From NCBI RefSeq assembly GCF_021026345.1, contig NZ_JAJNCZ010000010.1:97067-161066 (forward strand): 64,000 nucleotides of DNA. The letters are read 5' to 3'. This document shows positions 18,940-26,918 of the stretch, in pieces. A program made the position numbers and the translations under genes. How positions within the stretch are numbered: position 1 is the stretch's first letter; each line of letters starts with the position of its first letter. This DNA is from Rhizobium sp. GN54 (GTDB lineage Bacteria; Pseudomonadota; Alphaproteobacteria; Rhizobiales; Rhizobiaceae). The notes under the pieces were generated by a model that had not been told where the DNA came from, did no database searches, and worked only from the letters and a program-made list of their open reading frames with translations.

Positions 18940-19804
18940 CGATCATGCTCATCGCCCGTTCTAGGCTGCGCCGCATGCGATTGAAGGAGAGTGACAGCGA
19001 GCTGATCTCGTCCTTGCCGGGCTTGCGGTATTCCGGCTGCGAGAAGTCGCCCATGCTGACCTTTTCCGCGAGATCGGACATACGTCGCACCGGACGGACC
19101 ACGATGCGGCCGAGCATCAGGTTTGTCAGAACGAAGACGAGCAGGAAAACCAGGGTAAGACCACCGATCAGGATCAGCCCGGTTTCCCGCGCGCGCTTTT
19201 CGACGATGGACATCGGCGCGGAAATGATCTGCGCGCCGACGGTTTCGCCCATCTTCCAGCCGAACCCGTTGTGCGGTCCGTACAGATCGACCATGGCAGG
19301 CGGCGCGGCTTCCGGCGTCGAATGGCAGGTCAGGCAGCCTTCCTGAGTGATGGTGAGCGGAAAGGCGACGGTGAAGAAGCGACCGGTGTCATTTTCCACC
19401 ACGGTGCTGATCCGATCGAGCGAGGAATCGGCTCGCAATTGCTCGATCAGCTTGGCTTCCAGCTCGTTCGGCAGGTCGGCCGGATTTGTCGGATTGAGGG
19501 CTGCCTCCTTGTAGCTGAATTCGGGAAACTGCTTCTGGAATGTCGCGAAAACCGTCCGGGCCGCATACGAGGTGACCGTTTCCGGCAGGAACAGGATATC
19601 GTTGTTGTCGGACAGCAGCGGGTCGATGCTGTTCAGCGTGTAGGAGCGAACCGCGATCGCATTGGAGCGCAGCAGGCTGATCGACTGCATGATCTCTTCC
19701 GTCGCCGATTTCTGAACGAAGAAAAAGGAAATGACGGTCGCAGCGGCGATACCCACAAAACATGCGAGGAACAGGACGATATTGTATTTCAGGCGCAGGC
19801 CCAT
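18932..19804 (-). CDS. Membrane c-type-haem sensor with HAMP domain (DUF3365-like)
   Basis: A 290-residue inner-membrane protein with TM1 at about 8-30, a periplasmic domain, TM2 at about 209-232 and a HAMP domain at about 232-285. No output domain follows. The periplasmic part has a single c-haem motif, CLTCH at 157-161, in the setting LTITQEGCLTCHSTPEAAPP. This fits the Tll0287-like DUF3365 sensor fold, in which haem reads redox state or a small ligand. The HAMP end would normally pass the signal to a kinase or cyclase. Here the next gene, overlapping by 8 bases, is the soluble Ser/Thr kinase, so the two probably form a split receptor kinase for the T6SS. That partnership is inferred. Confidence 0.87.
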   Translation of the reverse strand: MGLRLKYNIVLFLACFVGIAAATVISFFFVQKSATEEIMQSISLLRSNAIAVRSYTLNSIDPLLSDNNDILFLPETVTSYAARTVFATFQKQFPEFSYKEAALNPTNPADLPNELEAKLIEQLRADSSLDRISTVVENDTGRFFTVAFPLTITQEGCLTCHSTPEAAPPAMVDLYGPHNGFGWKMGETVGAQIISAPMSIVEKRARETGLILIGGLTLVFLLVFVLTNLMLGRIVVRPVRRMSDLAEKVSMGDFSQPEYRKPGKDEISSLSLSFNRMRRSLERAMSMIDV

Positions 19805-19874
19805 GGGTCTTGGTCCTTGATGGCACGCTTGGCGCGCGGTTGAACGGGGCGCGGGTGAAGGCCCGCGGAGGGGG

Positions 19875-20879
19875 TCACGAGATCAGGTCGAGCTGCTGCT
19901 GGCGATTGAGGAGGCCGGTCGGTTCCTCCGAACGGCTTGTCTGGAAGGTCTTGATGGCATCACGGGTTTGCGGGCCGAAAATGCCGTCCACCAGGCCTTT
20001 GTAATGGCCGAGGTCACGGAGCTTGCGCTGGATGGACCGTTTGGCAGCCCGGGAAATGGATTGCTCCAGCAGGGTCAACTCTTCCAGGGTTTCCTGCGGC
20101 TCGGACTGTTCTCCGGAGGCTGTTTCCGGCGCAGAAGGCGTGGCTGGCGCTTCGGGCAGGGCGATCGCCGGTGCGGTCGTGGCCGCCGTATCGACCCGCG
20201 CCGGTGCTGGAGGCGGCGTCCCGATCCGCAGCAGGATCGGAATACGCGGAATGTCGGATACCGTGACGCCAGCCTGGCTGGACATTTGTTTCAACATGGC
20301 TCCGAGTTCGATCTCTTCCTGGGTCGCAGCGGTTTCGACGATCGCGAGCAGGGGTTCGAAGGCATCGACAGCTGCGACCAGAACGGCGGCGGAACCCGGC
20401 ACGGATTCCGGCGCGCGATCGGTGACGGTGAGGGCATCCGGCAGCTCGCCCGGCTGGCCGGCCACCATCATGGCCACGGCCCCTCCCTGCTCAGCCTGCG
20501 CCGAAGATCGGGCAAAGGCCTGGATCGGTATTCCCTGGGTGAAGATGTCGGTCGGGTTCTTCAGGGTCGCGCCCTTGGGCAGGACGAAAGTACGACCTTC
20601 GAAATTCACCGCAGGGGCGTCGAGATAGACGAACGTGGCGCGGGAATCCGCGGCTTCGCGGGCAAATCGCGTGACGATCGAGCGCAGTTGTGCATTGTTC
20701 GGGCCGTCCGCGCGCAGCGTTTCGGCGCCCATCAACTGCAATTGGGTCTGAACGGCGTCGGCGCGCGCCGTGCCGTCACCCACGGACACGACCAGGGCGA
20801 CGACGCGCTCGGATTGAGCCGTGGCCGGCAGGCTGCCCAGAACAAGCGCCAAGATCGCGAGAGCAATGCGCATTCCCAT
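19875..20879 (-). CDS. Secreted pseudo-caspase with peptidoglycan-binding C-terminus
   Basis: A 334-residue exported protein. The signal peptide is MRIALAILALVLGSLPATAQ. Residues 22-200 follow the p20 caspase-like layout (VVALVVSVGDG strand, QLQLMGAETLRADGPNNAQL, FVLPKGATLKNP). The His of the usual GHG motif is missing (FVYLDAPAVNFEGRTFVLP), and so is the usual DxC cysteine (AVAMMVAGQPGELP), so it should have no caspase activity. A Pro/Ala linker leads to a PG_binding_1 domain at about 278-330 (SIQRKLRDLGHYKGLVDGIF, then FGPQTRDAIKTFQ). It lies on the same strand as the T6SS genes, 70 bases before the haem sensor. An ATG two codons downstream could also be the start. A periplasmic scaffold or cell-wall sensing role is inferred. 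Confidence 0.8.
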   Translation of the reverse strand: MGMRIALAILALVLGSLPATAQSERVVALVVSVGDGTARADAVQTQLQLMGAETLRADGPNNAQLRSIVTRFAREAADSRATFVYLDAPAVNFEGRTFVLPKGATLKNPTDIFTQGIPIQAFARSSAQAEQGGAVAMMVAGQPGELPDALTVTDRAPESVPGSAAVLVAAVDAFEPLLAIVETAATQEEIELGAMLKQMSSQAGVTVSDIPRIPILLRIGTPPPAPARVDTAATTAPAIALPEAPATPSAPETASGEQSEPQETLEELTLLEQSISRAAKRSIQRKLRDLGHYKGLVDGIFGPQTRDAIKTFQTSRSEEPTGLLNRQQQLDLIS

Positions 20880-21036
20880 TTATCGTCCCTTCTCCATCGG
20901 TTCCGGCGAGGCATTTCCGCGCCGCTCGGCGACAGCATGTGAAGCCTCGTTCAAGCCGTAGGTGCCCGAAGCGATCGATCAGGTTCATGACGGAGAAAAA
21001 ATAATGGTCCCAGGGACCGGGACTGGTCGACTGGCT

Positions 21037-22206
21037 CTATCGGCCGCAGTCCATCGTCTCTTCGACGACGGCCGAGAGGGCGCGGCAAGCATCCAGCATT
21101 CCGGTCTCGCCGTGCATTGCCGTTGCTTCACGCAGGGCGTGAGCGACCTCTTCCGGTCGCAGGCCAGGGCTTGCCGCCCGCATCAGCGCGGCCACGCCGG
21201 CGACATGCGCAGCCGCGACCGAGGAGCCGGAAACATAGCGGTATCCGTCGCCTGGCGCGGTGCTGAGCACGTCGATCGAAGGAGCGGAGATCGCCTCATG
21301 GGAAGGGCCGACGGCGATCACGCCCGGAGCCGAGGCTGGAAATGCCAGCGTACCGGTTTCGCCCGCGGCGGCGACGACCACGGTTCCCTTGCCGATCGCC
21401 GCCTGCACCAGTTCGCCGATCAGCGCGTCGGGTGGACCGCCGAGGCTCATGTTGACGACATCGACTTGGTCGAGCACGGCGACATTCAGGGCGCGGGCGA
21501 GAGAGAAGCTGTTGCAATGGCCCGATTTGCCCTCTTGCCAGCAGGCTCTGAGGCCGACAAGCGCGACTTCCGGCGCCACGCCCTCTATGCCGATCCCGTT
21601 CCTGGCGTCCGCAGCGATGATCCCGGCAACCGCCGTTCCATGGGTTTCGGCCGCTTGTGACGGATCGAGCCCGACGAAGTCCTGCTGTTTCGATACGCGC
21701 GCGACGAGATCCGGATGCGCGGCATCGATGGCGGTGTCGATGATGGCAACCTTGACGCCCGTGCCCTTGGATAACCGCTGGGCTGCGGGAAGGTTCATCT
21801 GCCGCAGCGCCGTCTGCGCGGGGAAAAGCGGATCGTCATTGTTATTACCGAGCGTGCTGAAATCCTGCATCGGCTGGACCGTGCGGATGTCTACGTCGGC
21901 GCGCATGCGCGCAATCAGCTCATCGATATTCGTGATCCCGCTCACGTCCATCACGAAGCAGTGGACGGCAATCGATGCAAGCGGCCATTCCGCGGCAAGC
22001 CGCACGCCGAAACGGGCCTCTATCCCGGCGGCCTTCGCCGTCAGCATATCAGGCTCGGCCAGCGGAACGGTCAGGATCAGATGCGTGTTGGACGTCAGAG
22101 AATTGGCTGGTTCCAGGCGCGGGCTCTGGGCCCAGCCAGGACTGAACTGCGCGAAGGCAAGGATGAAGGCGATGACCAGGGCAGGCGCGTGGCGGATCGC
22201 GTTCAT
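21037..22206 (-). CDS. Exported subtilisin-like (S8) serine protease with altered oxyanion site
   Basis: A 389-residue protein with a signal peptide (about 1-26), an I9-like propeptide region (about 40-115) and an S8 domain. The catalytic Asp is in KVAIIDTAID (D157), His in ETHGTAVAGI (H189) and Ser in VSGSSVAAAHVAG (S329). In the family the oxyanion-hole Asn sits in AAGNxG. Here the segment reads AAAGETG, so Asn is replaced by Glu around residue 283, and the Pro after the catalytic Ser motif is also absent. Activity may be weak, altered or lost. The start overlaps the stop of the anti-sigma gene (ATGA), so the protease is translationally tied to it. It could act on the anti-sigma factor's periplasmic tail; this is inference. 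Confidence 0.88.
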   Translation of the reverse strand: MNAIRHAPALVIAFILAFAQFSPGWAQSPRLEPANSLTSNTHLILTVPLAEPDMLTAKAAGIEARFGVRLAAEWPLASIAVHCFVMDVSGITNIDELIARMRADVDIRTVQPMQDFSTLGNNNDDPLFPAQTALRQMNLPAAQRLSKGTGVKVAIIDTAIDAAHPDLVARVSKQQDFVGLDPSQAAETHGTAVAGIIAADARNGIGIEGVAPEVALVGLRACWQEGKSGHCNSFSLARALNVAVLDQVDVVNMSLGGPPDALIGELVQAAIGKGTVVVAAAGETGTLAFPASAPGVIAVGPSHEAISAPSIDVLSTAPGDGYRYVSGSSVAAAHVAGVAALMRAASPGLRPEEVAHALREATAMHGETGMLDACRALSAVVEETMDCGR

Positions 22207-22856
22207 TCCGCCGGAGCCGCGAACATGATCTGCGGAGCTGTCATCAGCGCCTTGGCGGAAGCCTGCGGGTCGGCTCCGTCGCGCGTTGGAATGGCGGTAT
22301 AGACCCCGGATTCCGAGGGGCCATCCACGAACTCCAGGCCGTGTTCCGCCAGGATCGCTTCAAGCTGCGCGCGGGCAAGGCCGGACACGGTCTGGAATTT
22401 TATCGTATTGCTGCTGCCGGACGTGCTGCTGGTCAGAGTGCGGAAACCACCGTCGGTCGGTATGAAGGCGAATATCGCCAGCAGACAGGCTGCGGCACAG
22501 GCCCCACCCAGCATGAAACCGCCACGGGTACCGCCAAACCGGTTTCGGGGGGGCGAGCGTCGCATGCGGCCGTCACGCTCGGACTTGATCTGCGAACTGA
22601 GCTTCTTCCAGCTGCGCGCGGTGGAAACCGCATGGGGATCGCCGACGGAAATCTGCGCGGCGATACCGCGCTGGCGGGAGACCTCGACCGTGCATTCGGC
22701 GCAGCTCATGATGTGTCTCTCGATGACCGTCATATCCTCAGGCGGCAGGGAGCCGTTGACATACCAAGGTATGAGCTCCCAAACATCATCATGATTGCCC
22801 GCCGACCATGAGCTTCGACTGTCAAGCAACTGCGTTCTCCGGAAATATGACCGCAT
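22203..22856 (-). CDS. Transmembrane zinc-finger anti-sigma factor
   Basis: A 217-residue protein with a cytoplasmic zf-HC2 domain near the N-terminus (HDDVWELIPWYVNG, then ERHIMSCAEC, giving the H-x3-C-x2-C zinc motif). One transmembrane helix lies at about 113-131 (GGACAAACLLAIFAFIP). The ~80-residue periplasmic tail contains LEAILAEHGLEFVDGPSESG and VYTAIP, a pattern seen in propeptide-like tails of anti-sigma factors and S8 protease prodomains. It should hold the ECF sigma factor at the membrane until the tail senses a signal. Its start lies 35 bases inside the sigma gene, and its stop overlaps the protease start by 4 bases. Confidence 0.87.
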   Translation of the reverse strand: MRSYFRRTQLLDSRSSWSAGNHDDVWELIPWYVNGSLPPEDMTVIERHIMSCAECTVEVSRQRGIAAQISVGDPHAVSTARSWKKLSSQIKSERDGRMRRSPPRNRFGGTRGGFMLGGACAAACLLAIFAFIPTDGGFRTLTSSTSGSSNTIKFQTVSGLARAQLEAILAEHGLEFVDGPSESGVYTAIPTRDGADPQASAKALMTAPQIMFAAPAE

Positions 22857-23418
22857 CGTCGGAAAGCATCTCCCGAAGGCGGCGGCGCGCCGTCATCATG
22901 CGCGTCTTGACGGTGCCCACCGGGCATCCGAGGATCTCGGCTATTTCGGTGTATAGATAGCCGTTGTAATAGGTTAGTTCAACGACGGCGCGCAATTCGG
23001 GTGTCAGCCGTTGAAGCGCGCCGCTGATGTCTCGTTGCCGCATGATCGTGGCCGCCGTGTCGGCGTCGTCGATCAGTTCCTCATCCAGGAGTACGTCACC
23101 CCTGTGTCGGCCTATGGATTGCCGCTGCTTGAGTGACAGCCTGTAAGCGATGCCGAAAATCCAGGAAGACGGTTTTGAACGCCCCTCGAAGCGATCGGCA
23201 GTCTTCCAGACCACCATCAAAGTGTCGCCGGCGACTTCCTCCGCTGCCTCGGAACTTCCCGTGATACGCTTTGCGAAATGCATCAGCTTCGGGAAATAAC
23301 GCTGATGCAGGCATTCAAAGGAAGCCATGTCGCCCCTGGCGATGGCAATCAGCAAATCATCATCCGTCTGCGGCCTCTGGCCGCGGAGGGAGCTTCTCCA
23401 TTTTTCAAGTATTCGCAT
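22822..23418 (-). CDS. ECF-type RNA polymerase sigma factor
   Basis: A 198-residue sigma-70 family factor with only regions 2 and 4. Region 2 is FECLHQRYFPKLMHFAKRIT through VAGDTLMVVWKTADRFEGRS and SSWIFGIAYRLSLKQ. Region 4 is LQRLTPELRAVVELTYYNGY and EIAEILGCPVGTVKTRMMTA, with a clear helix-turn-helix. It heads a run of co-directed genes (anti-sigma, protease, pseudo-caspase, haem sensor, kinase, tss genes) with no gap larger than about 160 bases until the secretion genes. It is the obvious candidate to transcribe part or all of that block. No convincing autoregulatory promoter could be fixed by eye upstream. Confidence 0.92.
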   Translation of the reverse strand: MRILEKWRSSLRGQRPQTDDDLLIAIARGDMASFECLHQRYFPKLMHFAKRITGSSEAAEEVAGDTLMVVWKTADRFEGRSKPSSWIFGIAYRLSLKQRQSIGRHRGDVLLDEELIDDADTAATIMRQRDISGALQRLTPELRAVVELTYYNGYLYTEIAEILGCPVGTVKTRMMTARRRLREMLSDDAVIFPENAVA

Positions 23419-24269
23419 TCTGACAATTCACTTTGCTGTTAGCAGTGGTGGGTTTCTCGAGATCGGCGAAAGGTTCATTGTCCCAGACCAAGTTCGGGAC
23501 CCATCTCACTTTTGGTGGTCGAAGAATCGGCCTTTCGTGACACCAGGCTTCACGGAGGCGAGCGGGGCCGCATGCCTGGCGCCATTTGCCTTCGGCCAAT
23601 TGTCCGGAAGACTGAGGGACGGCACGGCAAATGCGCCGGCCTTTCGCGTCCGCCATCGCCTTCCGTCAAGTCCCGGTCGGCAGCACGATCAAGGCGAGAG
23701 GGGAGAGGGGGGGCGCGAACCGGAGTTCGCGCCATGTCTGCGAACCATGTTTTTGTGTTCGCGTCCGCTATCGGGAGACTGGCAGGCCGCTTCCCTAGTC
23801 GGAGCCACTGCCCTGCCAAGGAGTTATAGCAAGGCGGGAACGCCTTTGGATTGCCTCGGGCTCTGCCGGCTCGAAAGCAACTTGTCATCGCAGCGCCTCC
23901 TACGGCCCGGACCTGAATGATCGCGCACCGGACGCAACAGTGTGTCAGTTAGTTCAATGGACTGCTTGGAACATAGCAGAACGATTTCCCGCATTTGGGC
24001 CGGGCGCTTGTCGGTAAGTGCAAATCTGCTTTCGCCTGATGCAAATCGCCGGAATGAGACAGGCCGACATGAACCTTCGACGATATGCCTGTCTGAACTT
24101 GGCCGTGGTCGCCCCGGCTCCTTGATCTCAACTCAGCATTTTCAGCTTTACGAAGACGCGGCCGAACCGTTGGAGAATTCCAGAGCCGGTCCCGCGATTG
24201 TGGGATCGATTGTGATGTGACGTCTGTCGTCGATGATGATTCAACATCCACCTTGTTGAACGCAGGCGG
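23419..24269. other. Gene-free stretch upstream of the ECF sigma gene
   Basis: About 850 bases with no convincing gene. Several short open frames exist on both strands but none has a good ribosome site, family resemblance or coding-like composition. The promoter of the sigma/T6SS block should lie within the first 150 bases (23419-23570), where AT-richer sequence occurs, but I could not assign -35/-10 boxes with confidence. The right end runs into IS630 debris. Confidence 0.5.
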
Positions 24270-24425
24270 GTGATGGCCAGAGCGCTGAGCAACGATCTAC
24301 GGTCACGGGTTGTGAAGGCGTCGGCGGCAGGTATGTCGGCACGGCAGGTAGCGGCCCGGCTCGGGGCATCGAGTGCTATCCCAGTGGATCGCGCGGGCGA
24401 GGGCGAGATGACGCCGCGCCAGTAC
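24270..24425 (+). pseudogene. IS630-family transposase N-terminal remnant
   Basis: The frame starting at 24270 reads ARALSNDLRSRVVKASAAGM and SARQVAARLGAS, the N-terminal helix-turn-helix of IS630/ISRhizobium transposases. A frameshift follows near 24375, after which the next expected residues (QWIARA, GEGEMTPR) are visible in another frame to about 24420. The rest of the element, including the DDE domain, is gone. It marks an old insertion between the T6SS block and the iron-uptake genes. Confidence 0.6.
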
Positions 24426-24430
24426 CCGTA

Positions 24431-24637
24431 CTATTCGATGACGACGCCGGCGGAACGCGGGCGCCTGCGGAGCGGCAACTGAAGTTGAGCGCCAGCCTTG
24501 CGCAACACATAGATGGGACGCGGTGCTTCCAGCTGCTTCTGTGCTTCCGCGCGACGCGCAAGGAGGCGTTCGCGAAGCGCCTTTGAGGCTGCGACTGCGG
24601 CGAGGGCATTCGCGACGACTCTGTCGGTATAGGCCAT
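24431..24637 (-). CDS. Small basic unknown protein
   Basis: An open frame of 68 residues starting MAYTDRVVANALAAVAASKA. The ATG at 24637 has a good GCAGGAG ribosome site 8 bases away, which argues that it is translated. The sequence is one long Ala/Arg-rich helix with a basic tail (RRRPRSAGVVIE). The 3' end touches IS630 debris, so the C-terminus may have been altered by that insertion. Family unknown. Confidence 0.4.
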   Translation of the reverse strand: MAYTDRVVANALAAVAASKALRERLLARRAEAQKQLEAPRPIYVLRKAGAQLQLPLRRRPRSAGVVIE

Positions 24638-24827
24638 GACGAAACTCCTGCGAGTTCCCTTTATGTTCTCATTTTGGATACGGGCAGTCAAGGCTCAGCC
24701 GCGTTTCTCGGCCTGCACATTTGTCGCTTAGGTGCGGGTGACGTAGGTGCGCCTCGTCTGGGACTTCAGCCCTCGGTGAGCCCGTCGAATACGTCCAGCA
24801 TCGGATCGTCAATGGCCTGACCCAGGC

Positions 24828-25667
24828 CTAAGGCGACTCGGCGCTGGTTGCTCCATTGGCAGATCCGACGTTACTAACCGGCTTTCTGGCGACGATCGCG
24901 TATCTGTGCTGCAGTCCCCGTGCCAGCGCTTTCAGATAGTTCCAGTTCTTGGTCTGCGTCCGGTGAACGTCCCGAAAATCGGTATCGACCGCGACCGCCT
25001 CGAATCCCGTGCTTTCGAGCAGGGCGGCTACCGTCTCGGCGCGTGCACCGTTTGAGAAATGAACGCGCGCCAGAATGCTCTTGTGGCGCTCAGCCATCTG
25101 CGGCGGCGTGTGCATCGGATCCAGCTTCAGTAGACCCGCCTTCTCAAGCAAGGCGGCCAATTGCTTGGCGATCTTCTCGCCGCGGCTGACATTGACGAAA
25201 TCCCCGTCGACGACAAGCAGCCGACCACCGGGTTTTAGTACCCGTAACCATTCGCGAAAGCATGCCTCGGGATCGACAAGCGTCCAGACCAGATGACGGT
25301 TGATCACCACGTCGAAACTGGCGCTTGCCTCCATCGTATTTTCCGCGTCGCCCAAGTAGAATCGGATCGAGCGGTTACGTTGCATCGCTTTTGTCCGCGC
25401 CCGCTCCAGCATCGTTTCAGACCAGTCCAGTCCGGTCACATCGAAGCCGACGTCGTCCATCAGATGCGAGATGACGCCGGTGCCGCTCGCAAGATCGAGT
25501 GCTTTACGCCGATCGCCCGCGCCCAGATGCTTACGAATCAGCTTTTGCCATGCCGTCCGCTCAGCCTCCGAGAAAATTTCGTGGCCCGGTGATAGGTCGA
25601 ATGTGGCCGCGCGTTCAGACCAGTAAGCTTTGATCTCCTCGCGCAGTCCGTGGTTTTGACCCTGCAT
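24828..25667 (-). CDS. Class I SAM-dependent methyltransferase beside the iron-type ABC importer
   Basis: A 279-residue UbiE/Methyltransf_11-like enzyme. Motif I is ALDLASGTGVISHLM (about 55-69), with an acidic loop at GLDWSETMLERAR. The FDVVINRHLVWTL and LRVLKPGGRLLVVDGDF segments follow at the expected spacing. The N-terminus (EEIKAYWSERAATFDLSPGH) is typical of small-molecule methylases. It is transcribed divergently from the importer, and a RirA-type box lies in the shared 117-base intergenic region. Co-regulation by iron is therefore likely, and the substrate may be a metallophore or an iron-linked metabolite. The substrate is not known. Confidence 0.85.
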   Translation of the reverse strand: MQGQNHGLREEIKAYWSERAATFDLSPGHEIFSEAERTAWQKLIRKHLGAGDRRKALDLASGTGVISHLMDDVGFDVTGLDWSETMLERARTKAMQRNRSIRFYLGDAENTMEASASFDVVINRHLVWTLVDPEACFREWLRVLKPGGRLLVVDGDFVNVSRGEKIAKQLAALLEKAGLLKLDPMHTPPQMAERHKSILARVHFSNGARAETVAALLESTGFEAVAVDTDFRDVHRTQTKNWNYLKALARGLQHRYAIVARKPVSNVGSANGATSAESP

Positions 25668-25727
25668 TTCAAGTACGTCCCTGTGCCAAGCTGCGGCTTG
25701 TTTTGAATGTGTCTAAAAGATCAAACT

Positions 25728-25742
25728 TGACCATTATAATCA
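25728..25742. promoter_or_regulatory. RirA-type iron-responsive operator (IRO box)
   Basis: TGACCATTATAATCA fits TGA-N9-TCA exactly, the box bound by the rhizobial iron regulator RirA when iron is plentiful. It lies between the divergent methyltransferase (start 25667) and the importer (start 25785). A TATAAT hexamer at 25735-25740 falls inside the box, so a bound repressor would cover a promoter -10. Confidence 0.6.
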
Positions 25743-25784
25743 TAAAACTTAGACGGCGCGCAATTTCCACCGGAGATCAAATCG

Positions 25785-26915
25785 ATGCGCCTCACCCTTA
25801 AAGCGGCAGTCCTTTCGACCGGCATGCTTCTGTCTTCCGCCTGGCCGACCTTGGCCGACACGATCACCCTCAAGGATGTGACCGGCCGCGACGTCGAGGT
25901 CAACGTTCCCGTGAAGCACGTTATCCTCGGCGAAGGCCGGCAAATCTATTTCTTGGCGGCGCTCAACAAAGAAAATCCGTTCGAACAGGTCGTTGGCTGG
26001 CGTGACGATCTGCCGAAGGCGGATCCGGAAACTTATGCCGCCTATCTGGCCAAGTACCCGGATATCGCCAAGCTGCCGACATTCGGCGGCATGAAGGACG
26101 GCACGTTCGACATCGAGCAGGCGGTGGCTTTGAAGCCTGACGTCATCCTCATGAACGTCGACGCGAAGACGGCCACGGAAGAGGCCGGCTATATCGAAAA
26201 GCTCGGCAAGGTCGGCATTCCCCTCGTCTATGTCGACTTTCGCGAAAAGCCGATGGAAAACACCGAGCCCAGCATGCGTATCATGGGCAAGCTGACGGGC
26301 AAGGAACAACTGGCCGAGGACTTCATCAAGTTTCGGGCCGAGAGCATTGCCCACGTGACGGACGTCCTCGCGAAGGCCAACCCGGACAAACCTGTCGTCT
26401 TCGTTGAGCGCGCCGGCGGCTACTCCGACGATTGCTGCATGTCCTTCGGCAACGAGAATTTCGGCAAGATGGTTGAGATTGCCGGCGGCATCAACATGGC
26501 CAAGGACATCATCCCCGGCACCTTCGGCACGGTGAATCCCGAGCAAATCATTGCTTCAAACCCCGACCAGATCATCGTTACCGGCGGCATGTGGGAAGCT
26601 TTTGTTCCAGGCGGCGCCTGGGTCGGCGTCGGCTATGGCGCGAATGTCGAGGAAGCCCGCGTTAAGCTCGAAAAGCTGACCGAGCGCCCGGCCTTTACCG
26701 GCGTCAAGGCCGTGAAGGACGGCCAAGTCCATGCGATCTGGCACCAGTTCTACAACAACCCCTACCAATTCGTGGCCATCCAGGAAATTGCCAAGTGGCT
26801 GCATCCCGAGCTGTTCCAGGATCTGGACCCTGAAGCGACATTCAAGGAACTGCACGCACGCTTCCTGCCGCTCGACTACAAGCCGGGCTATTTCGTCTCC
26901 CTGAAGGACGAATAG
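25785..26915 (+). CDS. ABC transporter substrate-binding protein, iron/metallophore type
   Basis: A 376-residue periplasmic binding protein of the FepB/BtuF (TroA-like) class. The signal peptide is about 1-24 (VLSTGMLLSSAWPTLAD). The N-lobe has TITLKDVTGRDVEVNVPVKH, then the family's DIEQAVALKPDVILMN segment; a long connecting helix runs at about 170-200. The C-lobe has EIAGGINMAKD and EQIIASNPDQIIVTGGMWE. The uncommon GGYSDDCCMSFGNENFG segment (about 208-224) may help form the ligand pocket. It is the first gene of a three-gene operon with a RirA-like box upstream. The ligand is probably a ferric chelate; haem and cobalamin cannot be excluded. Confidence 0.9.
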   Translation: MRLTLKAAVLSTGMLLSSAWPTLADTITLKDVTGRDVEVNVPVKHVILGEGRQIYFLAALNKENPFEQVVGWRDDLPKADPETYAAYLAKYPDIAKLPTFGGMKDGTFDIEQAVALKPDVILMNVDAKTATEEAGYIEKLGKVGIPLVYVDFREKPMENTEPSMRIMGKLTGKEQLAEDFIKFRAESIAHVTDVLAKANPDKPVVFVERAGGYSDDCCMSFGNENFGKMVEIAGGINMAKDIIPGTFGTVNPEQIIASNPDQIIVTGGMWEAFVPGGAWVGVGYGANVEEARVKLEKLTERPAFTGVKAVKDGQVHAIWHQFYNNPYQFVAIQEIAKWLHPELFQDLDPEATFKELHARFLPLDYKPGYFVSLKDE

Positions 26916-26918
26916 CCG

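Noticed and set aside
24270..24482. 70-residue plus-strand ORF as a real small gene
   Set aside because: Its first half is the IS630 transposase start and it goes out of frame near 24375; the tail is random.
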